Positions 39,160-50,531 of a stretch of DNA of 64,000 bases are shown one piece after another. Each line of letters starts with the position of its first letter. Positions within the stretch are counted from its first letter, which is position 1. The position numbers were made by a program, and so were the translations under genes. The stretch is from Corticium candelabrum. Taxonomy: Eukaryota > Porifera > Homoscleromorpha > Homosclerophorida > Plakinidae. The stretch spans positions 8,165,342-8,229,341 of the forward strand of contig NC_085091.1 in assembly GCF_963422355.1 (NCBI RefSeq), written 5' to 3'. Under the pieces are notes generated by a model that did no database searches, was not told the origin of the DNA, and saw nothing but the letters and a program-made list of their open reading frames with translations.

Positions 39160-40846
39160 ATGTGTGTGTGCACATGCTCACATCTATGCATGTGTGATTG
39201 CATTTGAGCAATGTACTGCTTTTCATGCAGGTGCTTTTTCTGGAAGAAGCCCACATTATGAAGCAATTGGAACACAAGAATATTGTACGTTTATTAGGAG
39301 TCTGCACTAAGGATGAGCCAATTTGTGTCGTAATGGAGTTAATGGTTTACGGAGACCTGAAATCGTATCTCTTGTCACATCGAGTAAGTATAGACATTTG
39401 TTTATGGACATGTGGGTGTGTAATTTTATGTAACAAAGGAAGCAAAAATTGTGGTCTTGTGGGTGTGCATGCGTTTCTTTAATTAGTGAATAATTGTGTC
39501 TGCTCTTTAGCAATGTCTGTGTGCAGACGATTTGTACAGAATCGCTGTAGATGTTGGGGAAGCTGTTCAATACTTGCATTCGAAACTCTACATCCACAGG
39601 TATATGGTAGTGCAAACACAAAAATACTTATTTACAGAAATGCACTTACTTTGGAGCATCTGAGTTAATTTTAATTGGTTGGAAGTTGGCCAGAAAAGTT
39701 ACACTAAATAGAGTACTGTAGCTAAAGTGTAAGTTACTACATAGTGAGTTGAATCATTAAAGTGCATGTGTACATTAGACCTAGCGTACATGCATCCATT
39801 CAATTTATTATGCTTATGCTGTGACTGTTGCTTTACTAATACTACAATAAGATTGGATTTGTTTTGTGAAAGAGACATTGCTTCACGAAACTGTCTGGTG
39901 ACACTAAATAGACTAACCAAGCTGGGAGATTTTGGACTGACAAGAAAGGTCGGCGATGAAACTGATTACTACAGATATCAAAGGAGAGGTAACAATCAAC
40001 TACTTGGTCAACATTTGCAGACTGGAATTGAAATGTTTGTTTGATTTTTAGGTTTGCTGCCTGTTCGCTGGATGTCACCTGAGTCGTTGAACAGTGGAAT
40101 ATTTACTTTCACTAGTGATGTTTGGAGTTTTGGTGTTCTTCTGTATGAAGTCATTACTGTGGGCGGCTTTCCTTATCAAGGGTATTCCAATCAAGAGGTA
40201 GTGGAAAATGTTCCAAAAGGTTTGAGAATAAGCCTTCCCACATCATGTCCAGTGGAATTGTGAGTCTTTTGTGTTCTAATAGTTTGCTGTGTGGCAATGA
40301 TCTGTTTGTTTCACGGATTGTTGTAGCCGTAGTCTTGTTAAGAGATGCTGGTTAGATGATCCCAAATCTCGACCAAGCATGAGTGATATTCTTGCTAGGT
40401 TGCAGACGGCTGATTGTTCATGTCTTTTTAAACCCTGCACAGATGCTAAGCCAGAAATAATCAGTGCTTCTAATGATGCAACAGTTACGATCAAAATCTT
40501 TCAAAATTTTGTAACTATAAATGTTAATGTTTCACTTCTGTTCTTAGTTTGGCCAGCAAGACACATCTAGACGGTCTTCTGGTACGGGTTCCGTAGGTCA
40601 AACAAGATCTGATAATCTTAGGCTTTTGCTGCTGCGGAGATTTTCTGAGGCAACAATTGTTACCAAGCAGGTACCTATTAAAGCTGGAATTTCGTGACTT
40701 TGTTGTATCTTTACATGGTAGTGCCTGCTGACATGCAGGTAAGTATTCCAGAGCGTCGTCTTAGCTGTTTTAGCGCTGATGTTGCCACTATGCATCAAAA
40801 AAGTTCGTGTGAAGTTTTTAATGAAAACGATGGTACAACGGTATGA
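35129..40846 (+). CDS. VKR: Venus kinase receptor 1: Venus-flytrap domain, one TM, tyrosine kinase
   Basis: Fifteen exons join in phase to 932 aa: 35129-35225 (signal peptide [16 protein letters not shown]), 36936-37621, 37688-37942, 38001-38176, 38243-38475, 38528-38623, 38682-38724 (TM), 38796-39054, 39231-39383, 39511-39599, 39873-39988, 40052-40259, 40327-40483, 40548-40670 and 40739-40846. The extracellular part is an ANF-receptor/GABA-B-like bilobed ligand-binding module ([39 protein letters not shown]). The single TM is [13 protein letters not shown]. The kinase has [15 protein letters not shown] Lys near residue 604, HRDIASRN, DFG, the paired tyrosines [21 protein letters not shown] and [11 protein letters not shown], and is closest to the insulin-receptor/Ros type. 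This VFT-TM-InsR-like kinase layout defines Venus kinase receptors, known from invertebrates, where ligands include amino acids or peptides. The ligand here is unknown. Confidence 0.92.
36046..36106. repeat. (TA)n microsatellite in VKR1 intron 1
   Basis: About 60 bp of alternating TA. Confidence 0.95.
36120..36245 (-). pseudogene. Short LINE-type 3' fragment in VKR1 intron 1
   Basis: The minus strand reads [15 protein letters not shown], which matches the [15 protein letters not shown] segment of the neighbouring fragment at 36340-36634, so both come from related retroelements. Confidence 0.55.
36340..36634 (-). pseudogene. Non-LTR retrotransposon C-terminal fragment in VKR1 intron 1
   Basis: The minus-strand frame has [20 protein letters not shown] then [16 protein letters not shown]. 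This matches a motif common at the C-terminal end of invertebrate LINE polyproteins (PL..E.FG.W...., then RLSV.L...N). Only this piece remains, next to two microsatellites. Confidence 0.65.
36649..36824. repeat. Compound (TA)n(TATG)n microsatellite in VKR1 intron 1
   Basis: About 64 bp of TA followed by about 110 bp of perfect TATG units. It ends about 110 bp before the second VKR1 exon. Confidence 0.95.
39120..39158. repeat. (GT)n microsatellite in a VKR1 intron
   Basis: GT run between the kinase exons ending 39054 and starting 39231. Confidence 0.9.
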
Positions 40847-42365
40847 TTTGTTTAATTAACAATCAAACACGTCATTCTTTAGCATTATATGTCTATAGGC
40901 GCTTTCTAGTATATATAGTTTAGGCTAAGACAGAGGTATAGTTATTGACTTTGTTTTTTCATTTTGTAGAAACATCTTTTAAGTTGTCAATATTTCTACT
41001 GCTACTATGCAGGGCATTTACATTAGATACTATTGTTGCTATTAAACTTGTATTTTTACTCATGAACACACACACTTACAGTATTTACAACCCTGTAATA
41101 CATTATCAATGTGCTTTTGCTACAGTCAACTGGGGGGATAGTTCATGAGGTCACTAATTAGGGGGTTCAAATAGTTAGGCTGAGGATAGTGTCAACTGGA
41201 GTATATATATTTACATCAAATCATCACACATTTTTGCATAAAAAGCTGAAGCAATTAACAAAGACAAACCACACTTTATTAATTGAATTGTTCATCATAA
41301 TGTGTTTGCTTATTAATTAAGTTAAGAACGTTTTCTATAGCTAGATTTCCATTGACACAACTTATTTGTAGAGGTCATTCCACTATCTGTCATCTGTGGA
41401 CGTGCTCAATAGCAGACAGCTCTGCATGCCTTGGAAACATACATACATACATACATACATACATACGTATATACACTTGTACACCTATATTATTAAACAC
41501 GTGCATGTGAACATGTACATGTATATTAGTTATACATGTACATGTTTACATATGATATATTTAGTAATTATTGGTATTGGAGACAAAGGATTTTTGTTGA
41601 TTCTACTTCAATCTAGCCAGTAGACTGGATGGAAGCAGAATTATGATAATTGTAATCATTAGAAGATGCAATAATATTATAGTATTGCTGCAATATTGCT
41701 CTTCTAGTTTATCTATGGTATAATTATTTTTCCCCAATCTCGGTAAAGTATCATGTAATTTCAAACAACTTACTAGACTAGAGATCATGCAGGCGCTTGT
41801 ATAGTGTTTTCCGACAGACGGATATCTGTAGATAAAGGTTAATTGCTACGTCTTCAGTCAAGGGCGTGTCTAGAATGATTGAGGCGCACACTCTTTGTAA
41901 CTAATTAATTTGCTTTAACGTTAATGATCCACTGTTGAGGCGCTTCGAATTGTTATCTTTGGATCGTTAGTTTTCTAACAAATGAAAGTGGCGTGGGACA
42001 TAAAGCTGACGTAGATATGAGGTGGAGATAGATAGTAGATCACGAGATGATGAAGGTGTGACTGACAAGTACCAATTAGAACACATTATACAGACAGAGT
42101 GCATTACCAAGCCGTTTCAGTGTTGATGCTACCGCCCGTACTCTTCACAGTGCCACAGTAACGTGCAGTGTTGCAGTGCTTGCTTAGCACATTCGAGCAC
42201 GTTGGAAACTTGGTTGTCGACGTCGTTCAGGCCAAGAGACCGTATACGTATGTATAGAACTGTTTCTAGCTGAAATTTAGTGCAGGTTTCTTTTTTCTTC
42301 TCCATCACAGTTTATTACGGATTGTTACAACTCGTCTCTACTTTGTCAGTCTATCACTAGAGGAC
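40847..42365. other. Intergenic between VKR1 and VKR2
   Basis: About 1.5 kb. It contains a (CATA)n array at 41439-41467 and otherwise AT-rich sequence. It must hold the VKR1 3' UTR and the VKR2 promoter. No coding sequence is visible. Confidence 0.6.
41439..41467. repeat. (CATA)n microsatellite
   Basis: About seven tetranucleotide units between the two VKR genes. Confidence 0.85.
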
Positions 42366-45300
42366 ATGCTGTGGATGTGGAGGCGTGTCATTGCACCTGC
42401 ACTGAAGCTTCTTACATTCTTTCATTTGGCGTCGAGCAGCAATTCAAGTGAGTAACTGAACTAAAAGACGTCTAAGTGTAAAGCAGAAATTAAGAAATAC
42501 ATTATTGGAGTTCTGTACTGTAAGATGTAAGAACAAATGGGTTGGGCTCTAAATATATGTAACTTTCTGATTCTCAGTCTAGTTAGACAAGAAATTATGC
42601 GGTCAGATTTAGACTGATAGTAGAGGCAACTGGTACACTCATCAATTTGAAAACGAAAAATGGGGTAGATGAGCAGAAGCCTGCTATTTGCATGCTCTTG
42701 TAGGCATGATGAAGAATAACTGCTAGGTGCGAGCTGAGTCTACCATTGCACGGTGCCATTTACACTGCTCTGTCTGATCTCTAAAATAGCCGCACGCATG
42801 CATATAAAGGATTTTTGTGTTCTAGCTAGACAAGGGGCGCGTTCAATTGTGCTTCGTGTGCACGTTCCTCTTCCAATTTCTACAGTTCTGCTGCTAGAGT
42901 GAGAAGAGCCAACTCTACCGACTCTGCTGCTAGTTGGAAGAGCACGCTCCTCTTCCAAACTCTACCAGCTCTGCGCTGGAAGAAGTTGGAAGAGGGCGTG
43001 CTTTTCCAGGCTTCTGGAAGAGGCTGGATGAGCCCAATCCAACGCGCCCAAGGTCACATCTGTTGTTTGGCACCAATTATTAATTAATTTCCACTCTGTT
43101 GTGTTTGGCAACAGAGCAATCAGCAGCCTTGAAAGTTAGTTATTGACTTGTGCAATACTTAAATACAACAATGCATGTAAGAACAAATTGTGGGGTGGGT
43201 GGCTGCTTGGTTGTACCTGCTTAGTTGTACCAATCTGTTAATTTAATAATTGGTACTTCCAATTAGTTAAATAGTTGTCTATAGTTCAATACAAGCCAAC
43301 GTATCGTCACTTGCCAGAGAGCACTGTATCAATATACTTTGTCTTTAATTAATTAATGCGGTCTAGACTACGCAGACAGCAGGCATATGCCTTTAGCTTA
43401 TCTGCATTTTCAACTTCATTGAATTTTACGGCACATTCCATCGTTTCAGTTTTATTTTCAAAATGAAAGTACATGCAACTGATCTAATCTAATAATAATA
43501 GGCAACTGATGATATCAGATGCTATGGTTTGTACAAATCTATATTTGCTACAATATCACAGCTTTCAAATTAGTAGAGTATCTGTAGATGTTGATAATTT
43601 GAAGGTCGGGAGTTTCATTAATTAGGTTTATGTACTAAATACTGTATATGATTGTATGTGTCAGCTTTGAAAGACGTTGCAGAGGCTAGGGTATGTAACA
43701 CTGCTATCCATGACCAGGATGGCGGCATTTTCAGCAACATGCTAGACCAGATCAAGGTTGTCGAACAGAAACTGCATGTGATGAGCTCATCAAGTTGAAA
43801 CTGCAATGAAATTGCGTTGTGTATAGCGTCATTTCTAAATTTAGCTTGACAATATGTTGCTGGGCTGCATGGAATGAATGTGCTGACCTCCGATTTTAGA
43901 GCTAGACTTAGCTTTTAGTAAAAGAGCCAAATCAAACAAAACGGGCGCTTCCACATTACTGCTTATCTCTGACCAATGCAAGAAAAGACCAATTAATACG
44001 CGTGCACAATCTGACATGCTACATCATCAATCAGTTATTAAGCGCTGGGACTTTCTTCAAGTATTAGAGACAATGCTTTTGATTGAACTAACTTGCGTTG
44101 TCTAGGGCTCTCTGCAAATTGCAATGCAATTCATTGGCAAACGAATGGTCGGTCTCTCGAGCATGGTTTCATGCAGACATCCTTTAGCTAGAGAATTTCC
44201 TAACTTTCAACTTTAGTGACGTCATCTAAGAGATAGGGAAACTTGTTGAAATGTAGAATTGGTATATATAGGTGTGCGGGATTGCAGTTTTAGGACGTGC
44301 AAATATTGATTACGCTGGCTAGAGAGTTCCACAGAAGTGATGCTTAGTATACATGCATCGCAAGCAATTACCAGTACAGCAATCTCATGAGCAGGTACCG
44401 TCCTAGCCTGGGAGACGGTCTGGAACTTCGAGGCTAGTACCGTATTAGCCTCGTACCCAGGCCCTCTTGCGCGCCCGGAGAAGAGGGCTGGTACACGTTG
44501 TATTCGCATGCGCGCATAAGTTAGAAGGAAATCGTGGTAATGTTGCACGCATGCGGAACCGACGTTGTCTAGAATCTCGAGCCGATATTGTCGCGCTCAA
44601 TCGACAGTGAAACAGCTTCCGTGTTCAGTAGTGACGAAGCCCTAGATCTAGACCACAGGTCAAGTGAAACTCCGCGATCACGCAATCTTTGACTTGTTCT
44701 GTCATCAGCGATACTAGAGAAGACACGACAATGACGACATATCAACAATCTTCTTCACCACATTTCCCTAGCTTACAGTCAACCCTAGACGGTATAAGTT
44801 GATAGCACAGCGATGTACCGTATCCTGTAGGAAGCCAGACGAACACATCGTTTCTGTTGTAGATGTGCTCTACAACAACACGCTGCTGCTCCTTCAGCTC
44901 TACATTAAGCTTGCCTAGAGCGTAGTGCAACGCCATATCAAAACCAGAAGCTCTGCCTTCACCATTTGCCAAATTGGGTCTCATTGCGCGCGACATTATC
45001 GGCTCGAGATTCTAAACAACGCCGGTTCCGCATGCGTGCTTACATTATCACGATTTCCTTCTAATTTATGCGCGCATGCGAATACAACGTGTGCCAGGCC
45101 CTCTTCTCCGGGCGCGCAAGAGGGCCTGGGTACGAGGCTAGTACCGTCCAGCTGGTATCGTTCTTCACCGCGTCGCCTTCTAAACGACGACGCTTTTTGC
45201 TAAAAATTTTCTAATATCGGACACCATTGAAGAAGGATTTATAATACAGTGAGCATGTCTACTAATCCCGTATTTTTTCTTAATTAATTAATCGATAAAT

Positions 45301-48300
45301 TAATTTATAGATGCGACGAATTAACTATTTCTACTGCAACTATAGAAGTATTTGTCGAATTCTTAATTAATGCATGTGTCCATGTTTTGTTTTGTAGCTC
45401 AAGAACTAACCCTTAGTGTAATTCTACCGTTTGACGGCGGTACATGGTGTCAAGGCCACAACATTCTTCCTGCCATTCGAATGGCTCGAGACATCATCAA
45501 TCAAAAGGGTTTGATTCCTGGCTATAATTTGACGACGGAAATACACAATGGCAAGTGCGACGTATCAGAAGGACTGGAGTCTTTTATTGACAGCTTGCTG
45601 GCTAGAGACAGACTTCTAGTTGGTTTTGTCGGTCCCGGATGCTCTAGCAGTGCCAAACCCATTGGAGCGGTCTCTCGGCAATACCCTTTCATCAGTATTT
45701 CGTATTCAGCCGAATCTTCTGAGTTATCAAATTCAGTTACATATCCCTATTTCTTACGCACGGTCCCTCCTGCTGGAGAACTACAAAAACTATGGCTAGC
45801 GCTTCTCAAACATTACGGATGGTTTCGTTTTGCTTTGGTCATACAAAATGACCATGCTGGTTTCTCTACCGATTGGTTTCAACAGGAGTTGCTAGACGAC
45901 CCACTATTCAACTGGTCCGACGTGACGTTAATTTCAACTACACAAGACGGCCGCAGTTGGGATCCAGTCGCTGTTATCAAGGAGCTCCAGAAAAACGACA
46001 TTAGAATCATACTTGCAATGCTGTTTGAAGACCACGCTCGCGAGCTTATGTGTGCTGCCTACAAGATGGTACGGATGATACTTAATTGTCGCTGTGATGT
46101 TTTGCAGTTTGTCTACTTGCCGGTAGGGATTGACTGGCTGCAGAGGTGAAAAACAGTACGTGTGGATATTTCCCGGATGGTATGACAGCGAATGGTGGTA
46201 TCGCAGTTCTTGTAATGAACAACTAGACACGAACTGTCCAGGACATATGGTGCTCCACGCTCTTAACGGGTACTTGGTTATTCAAAATCAATATTTTACA
46301 GACAAGTCGGAGGATGAAAAGATTGCCGGTGGGCTGACAGTGAAGCAGTGGCATGAAAAATATGAAAGCTATCGTAAGGTAAATGTTCTCCTATAGCGAG
46401 GAGGTTTAGATCTTGAAATTGTTTGCACATTTTTGTGCATGTATGTGGGGATCTATACGTATCGTCTACAGGTTTATCAAGAAGAATTGAGAGGCAGAAA
46501 TGAGACGGTGACGTTGCGAGAGCGGCACTTCGGGAGCTATGCTTACGACGCTGTTTTTACTTGGGTGTATGCACTAAACAAGTTTTTTCAAGAAGGAAAC
46601 CGACCAAAATTTCACATTTCCGATGACAAATCTGCGAGGTCAGTCAGAATTGCATTCTGTAACACATTTATGTTTCTAATTAACTCGTTTACATGCATGC
46701 AACGTTTCGAAACCATGCGTCTTTTTAAAACTGTTGTCTCTAGCATGAATGACAATTTCCAGTGCACGTGTATGCAGAGCGATATCGTAAGAAAGATCTG
46801 AATTCAGACATGCATGTGTATTGCGCTGACAGCATGCAGTCATGTGCCTGTATTCTTGGGCATCTAATGGGGAAGAAATTATAAGACGCTAAACATGCGC
46901 ACTGAAAGGACACGTTCATGCAAGACTAAAGTACTGCATGTAGCTTACACATAGATTTTAGAAATTACAATAATTTACACGAAGTGATGATATGTGAGCT
47001 GTTTCTATAAGTCCAACTTCTGATTTAGTAAGAAAATTGGTACAAGACTTAAAGAAATCATGACTGGTGTTAAATTCAGTGGCATTTCTGGAGAAGTAAA
47101 ATTTAATGGGAATGATCGGATAGCAAACTTGACCGTCAGAAATTTCGTCAATGGAACTTATCGAACAGTTGCCACGTACGACACAATAACGGAAACGTTT
47201 ACACATGAAAACGTACTTGTGAACTGGGGCAATGGATGTGATGCGACAATACCGCGTGATCGTGCCGTCGAGGTTTTTCATGGCTGCTCGGGTTTGACAT
47301 CGTTTGCATTACTGCTAGGCAGCTGTGCCAAAGCAGTCGCTATAGTTAGTTCTTTAGGTCAGTTCTTTCAATGCTCTGCGGATTTGTATTTTTTAAAAGA
47401 TTTCTTCTTTAGGATTTCTGGTCGTTCTGCTTATCATTTTACTGCTCTTTTTTCGGTATGTTGTCAGATTCCAAAGTAAACTCTATTCTGATTCGATTGT
47501 CAACATTTACAGGTATCATCGGAAATTTGAGGCGACACGAAAAAGAATGAACTCCCTGGGACTAATGGATCGTAAACGCAGATCACTGTTACTAAATGTC
47601 GACGACTTTGAAGTCTCCCGATCAACGCTGCAGCTGAACCGCAAGCTAGGAGAAGGATGCTTTGGTGCTGTTTACGGTGGGGAGGGAGTAAGTGTTGTGG
47701 ATGGTGAAGAACGTACACCTATAGCCGTAAAAGCACTCAGACCAGGAGCTGAGCCTGAAGAGAAAGTAAGAATTAGATAGAAGACAAGACAGCTGAATTA
47801 ACTTAAGAAATTGACTTAAACAAGCAGAACTATATATAGTCTTTATTTTAGAAAACAATGACTATTTCCATGCAGTTGTTAGTTGTGTTGTTGTCTCCAG
47901 GTGCTTTTTCTAGAAGAAGTTCAAGTTATGAAGCAGTTTATCCATCCTAATATTGTTCGCCTCATCGGTGTTTGTACAAAAGAAGAGCCCATTTGTGCGG
48001 TGATGGAACTGATGGTTTATGGTGATTTAAAGTCTTATCTTTTGTCGCACAGAGTAAGCGTTTATAGAAAATATTCATCGGACAAATGTTTACCTCATAG
48101 GCGCGTCTGCATGCTTTCTAGCTCTGCTTGACATCACCAGATCTGCAATGGATGGCTGTTCAAGTAGGCCGCGGTGTCGAATACTTGCATTCTCGCCAAT
48201 TTGTACACAGGTGCCGATATTTCATATTGATATTGATTGATGGGTCTATATACAGTGTATGTGCGTTAATTCTATTTATTATTGCCGTATGCGTTTGCAG

Positions 48301-49316
48301 AGATATCGCATCTCGTAACTGTATGGTAACTCTCAACAAAACAACCAAGCTGGGAGACTTCGGATTGACTAGAAAAGTGGGAGACAGTAGTGACTATTAC
48401 AGATATAGGAGATCTGGTCAGTCTGTGTTGTTAGAGTACAGTACAGATGACCGGTCACTTTTCTCTTACTGTATTTTGTACAGGACTGTTGCCCATCCGT
48501 TGGATGGCTCCCGAGTCTATCAGAAATGGGATATTCGCTACGTCTAGTGACGTTTGGAGTTTCGGTATTCTTCTTTTTGAAATTATTACTCTAGCCGGCT
48601 TTCCCTACCAAGAATGGTCCAATTACCAAGTTATTGAAAATGTCTCTAAAGGCCTCACTATTCAATTGCCAGCACAATGCCATTCGGAGCTGTAAGTCGC
48701 CTCTATTAATTCCTGCTATCGTCTGTAGTTACTACAGCTATTGTGCATGCTGTAGAAAGGGCACTATGACTGACTGCTGGATTTACGAAGCGGATCGGCG
48801 TCCGACTATCAGCGTCGTCTTGTCTCGCATCGAAGGCGATACGAGGTCTCAAATATTTGTGCCTTGCACCGAAACTTTACCGGAAATTATCAACGCTGCA
48901 AATGAAGTTAGCACATAGAATTCTCCTAATGCATCTTGTTTCGGTCACGCATTAAGCCCGGATGTGTCAGGTAGAGTGCAGTGTACCGGCCGATACCTCT
49001 CTTCCAGTGAGAAAACGAACAATACCGGTACATGAGGCATGTTCAACGCTCGTACGCAGATTCTCTGAGTCTGCCATTACCAAAATGGTTAGGAGGCGTT
49101 TTATTCTTCAATTTCAAAGGTTGTGCAGATAGTCTTGTCTGTCCTCTTTAGGTTATTTCGCAAGACTCGGCAAAGACAAAGACGAGCGGTGATGACTGCT
49201 CCTTGTCGCGTCAACCGTCGATAAAATGTCCTCGACATCCGTTGAGTTCGTCGTCGCTTAGACGACATGCTAATAAACGGCAAACACACTTCACCTGTCA
49301 GGAAAGCTATATCTAG
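42366..49316 (+). CDS. VKR: Venus kinase receptor 2: Venus-flytrap domain, one TM, tyrosine kinase
   Basis: Fourteen exons join in phase to 931 aa: 42366-42447 (signal peptide), 45398-46068, 46127-46378, 46472-46638, 47029-47357, 47413-47455 ([15 protein letters not shown]), 47513-47765, 47901-48053, 48122-48210, 48301-48416, 48484-48691, 48756-48906, 48971-49087 and 49152-49316. The ligand-binding module has [29 protein letters not shown] and [10 protein letters not shown]. The kinase has [56 protein letters not shown] and [11 protein letters not shown]. It is a tandem duplicate of VKR1: most kinase exons have identical lengths. It lacks one intron that VKR1 has (38476-38527). The 2.95-kb first intron carries two transposons. 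The final exon (from 49152) is the least certain part of the model. Confidence 0.92.
42835..43049. mobile_element. MITE (215 bp) in VKR2 intron 1
   Basis: Terminal inverted repeats start GGGCGCGTTCAATT at 42835 and end CAATCCAACGCGCCC at 43049. The trinucleotide AAG sits on both sides (42832-42834 and 43050-43052), a possible 3-bp target duplication. The interior is rich in short GGAAGAG/CTCTTCC units, giving internal hairpins. No coding sequence. Confidence 0.7.
44404..45140. mobile_element. TIR transposon with captured RecQ helicase fragment, 9-bp target-site duplication
   Basis: GTACCGTCC occurs exactly on both sides (44395-44403 and 45141-45149). The main element runs 44446-45140, with inverted ends of about 150 bp (left TAGCCTCGTACCCAGGCCCT, right its complement ending at 45140). 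Inside the ends are a GAGAAGAGGGC motif facing GCCCTCTTCTC and GC-rich GCATGCGCGC sequence. Between the TIRs lies a minus-strand helicase fragment. At the left edge, 44404-44436 is a 33-bp leftover whose GGAGACGGTCTGGAACTTCG matches the end of the element at 11326-11874. It is followed by GTACCGTAT (44437-44445), an imperfect third copy of the duplicated target. Confidence 0.85.
44742..44996 (-). pseudogene. RecQ-type helicase N-terminal fragment inside the TIR element
   Basis: The minus-strand frame contains [12 protein letters not shown] (the RecQ motif-0 pattern of a Gln-rich LK..Q), then [20 protein letters not shown], the motif I region of RecQ helicases. The invariant Walker A lysine is replaced by Thr (GYGTS for GYGKS), and all later helicase motifs are absent, so the fragment cannot be an active ATPase. 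It fills the space between the element's two TIRs, and its first codons lie in the right TIR. Confidence 0.75.
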
Positions 49317-50531
49317 GCAGGTCGTATGGATATGTTCATATTTGGGTATCCCGTATATGGTACAGGGAGCACCATGCTATTGCATGATTGCAAAAATTAC
49401 TATTAATTAGTATTGCAGTGCGCTCAACTGGCATCTAGATACACGGAGTATAGTCGAGTGCAATAGCTACGCGTGTGCTCAATTTATGTGGATCGTTTTC
49501 GTTAATTAACATACATTGTTTGCCGGAAATCTTAATAATCCTATGTAAAGATGTGTTATTTATACGAAGGTGGATACGTTTCGTGTACTGGTAATAGAGA
49601 CGATGCATGCACGTCTTTTTTGAATGTTGTCTACGTTAGGTATTTGACGACTGTTCACACTCCTGCATGTATAGTCGTTGTCGATCGTCATAGTCTCTCT
49701 ATGTGCTCTGTAGTATATCACTACACGTTTATAGTTCGCTCAACATGTACAGCAGGTGCAAAATAAACACAACTAGCTAGCACGTACTACGCTGACTACC
49801 TACGCTCATCGAGTCATCCTCCTCATTGGCCAAGTTTTGTTACTTGCAATGGGCAGCAAGTTTGCTTACTTTTGGTCGGTTTGTTCAAGAGTGCGCCAGA
49901 GTGGCTTCGCCCTGCATGGGTTTGGCGATTTCCTGAATCTCATCATTTGTCAAATTACCTACTAGTATAGGTACTCGGCGATAACGAACCCGAGACGCGC
50001 ATGCGCTAGGGTTACAGTACGCAGTAGTGTGGCCTGTGGACCAGTGATTCATTGAACTGCCGGACGAATGGGACCAATTGGAATGCAGCACACGCGCTCA
50101 TTGTTATCGCTGGTGTTCATATATAGCGTGCCAGTCGATGTGATGATGTCTTCGCGTGAGGTGTCCCACTAATTAGATGTGTCCAGCCCCGTTCTCACGC
50201 TCTTCATCCTAGCAAGTGCCAGTATGTGTGCAGCAGCTAAGTTAGCAGGCTGAAGAACTGCAAAGGCCAAGAGCTATAAAATAATGTGTCTCTAGGAATG
50301 TCTTCCTGGCACGAAATATTGAGGATTTCTCAAGGGCGAAGTTACAGTGGACGGAGCATTTGCAAGTATTTAATTAATTAACTAGACAGACAGACATATT
50401 TGTATCTATATATCACTATCACATGCTTCTTTGTTCTTGTACGCGAAGAGCTAGACTGCAATTCTTGCAAAGTACTGCCTGTATACAGGAATGAGCGAAG
50501 AACTGTCGATATATAGGACACCTGTAGTCAG
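49317..50531. other. Intergenic between convergent VKR2 and the synaptotagmin-like gene
   Basis: Both genes end here. The stretch contains a short dispersed repeat at about 49986-50021 (see 55027-55062), and no coding sequence I can support. Confidence 0.55.
49986..50021 (+). repeat. Short dispersed repeat, inverted copy at 55027-55062
   Basis: Contains CGCGCATGCGCTAGGGTTAC. The complement of 55027-55062 matches it over about 36 bp with a few differences. The core GCGCATGCGC is a perfect palindrome. Confidence 0.65.

Noticed and set aside
35129-40846. Class C GPCR (GABA-B receptor) reading of the flytrap domain
   Set aside because: Only one TM helix follows the VFT domain, and the next exons encode a complete tyrosine kinase in phase.
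49551-49766. 71-aa ORF after VKR2
   Set aside because: Composition is atypical, with no domain or splice support; probably fortuitous.
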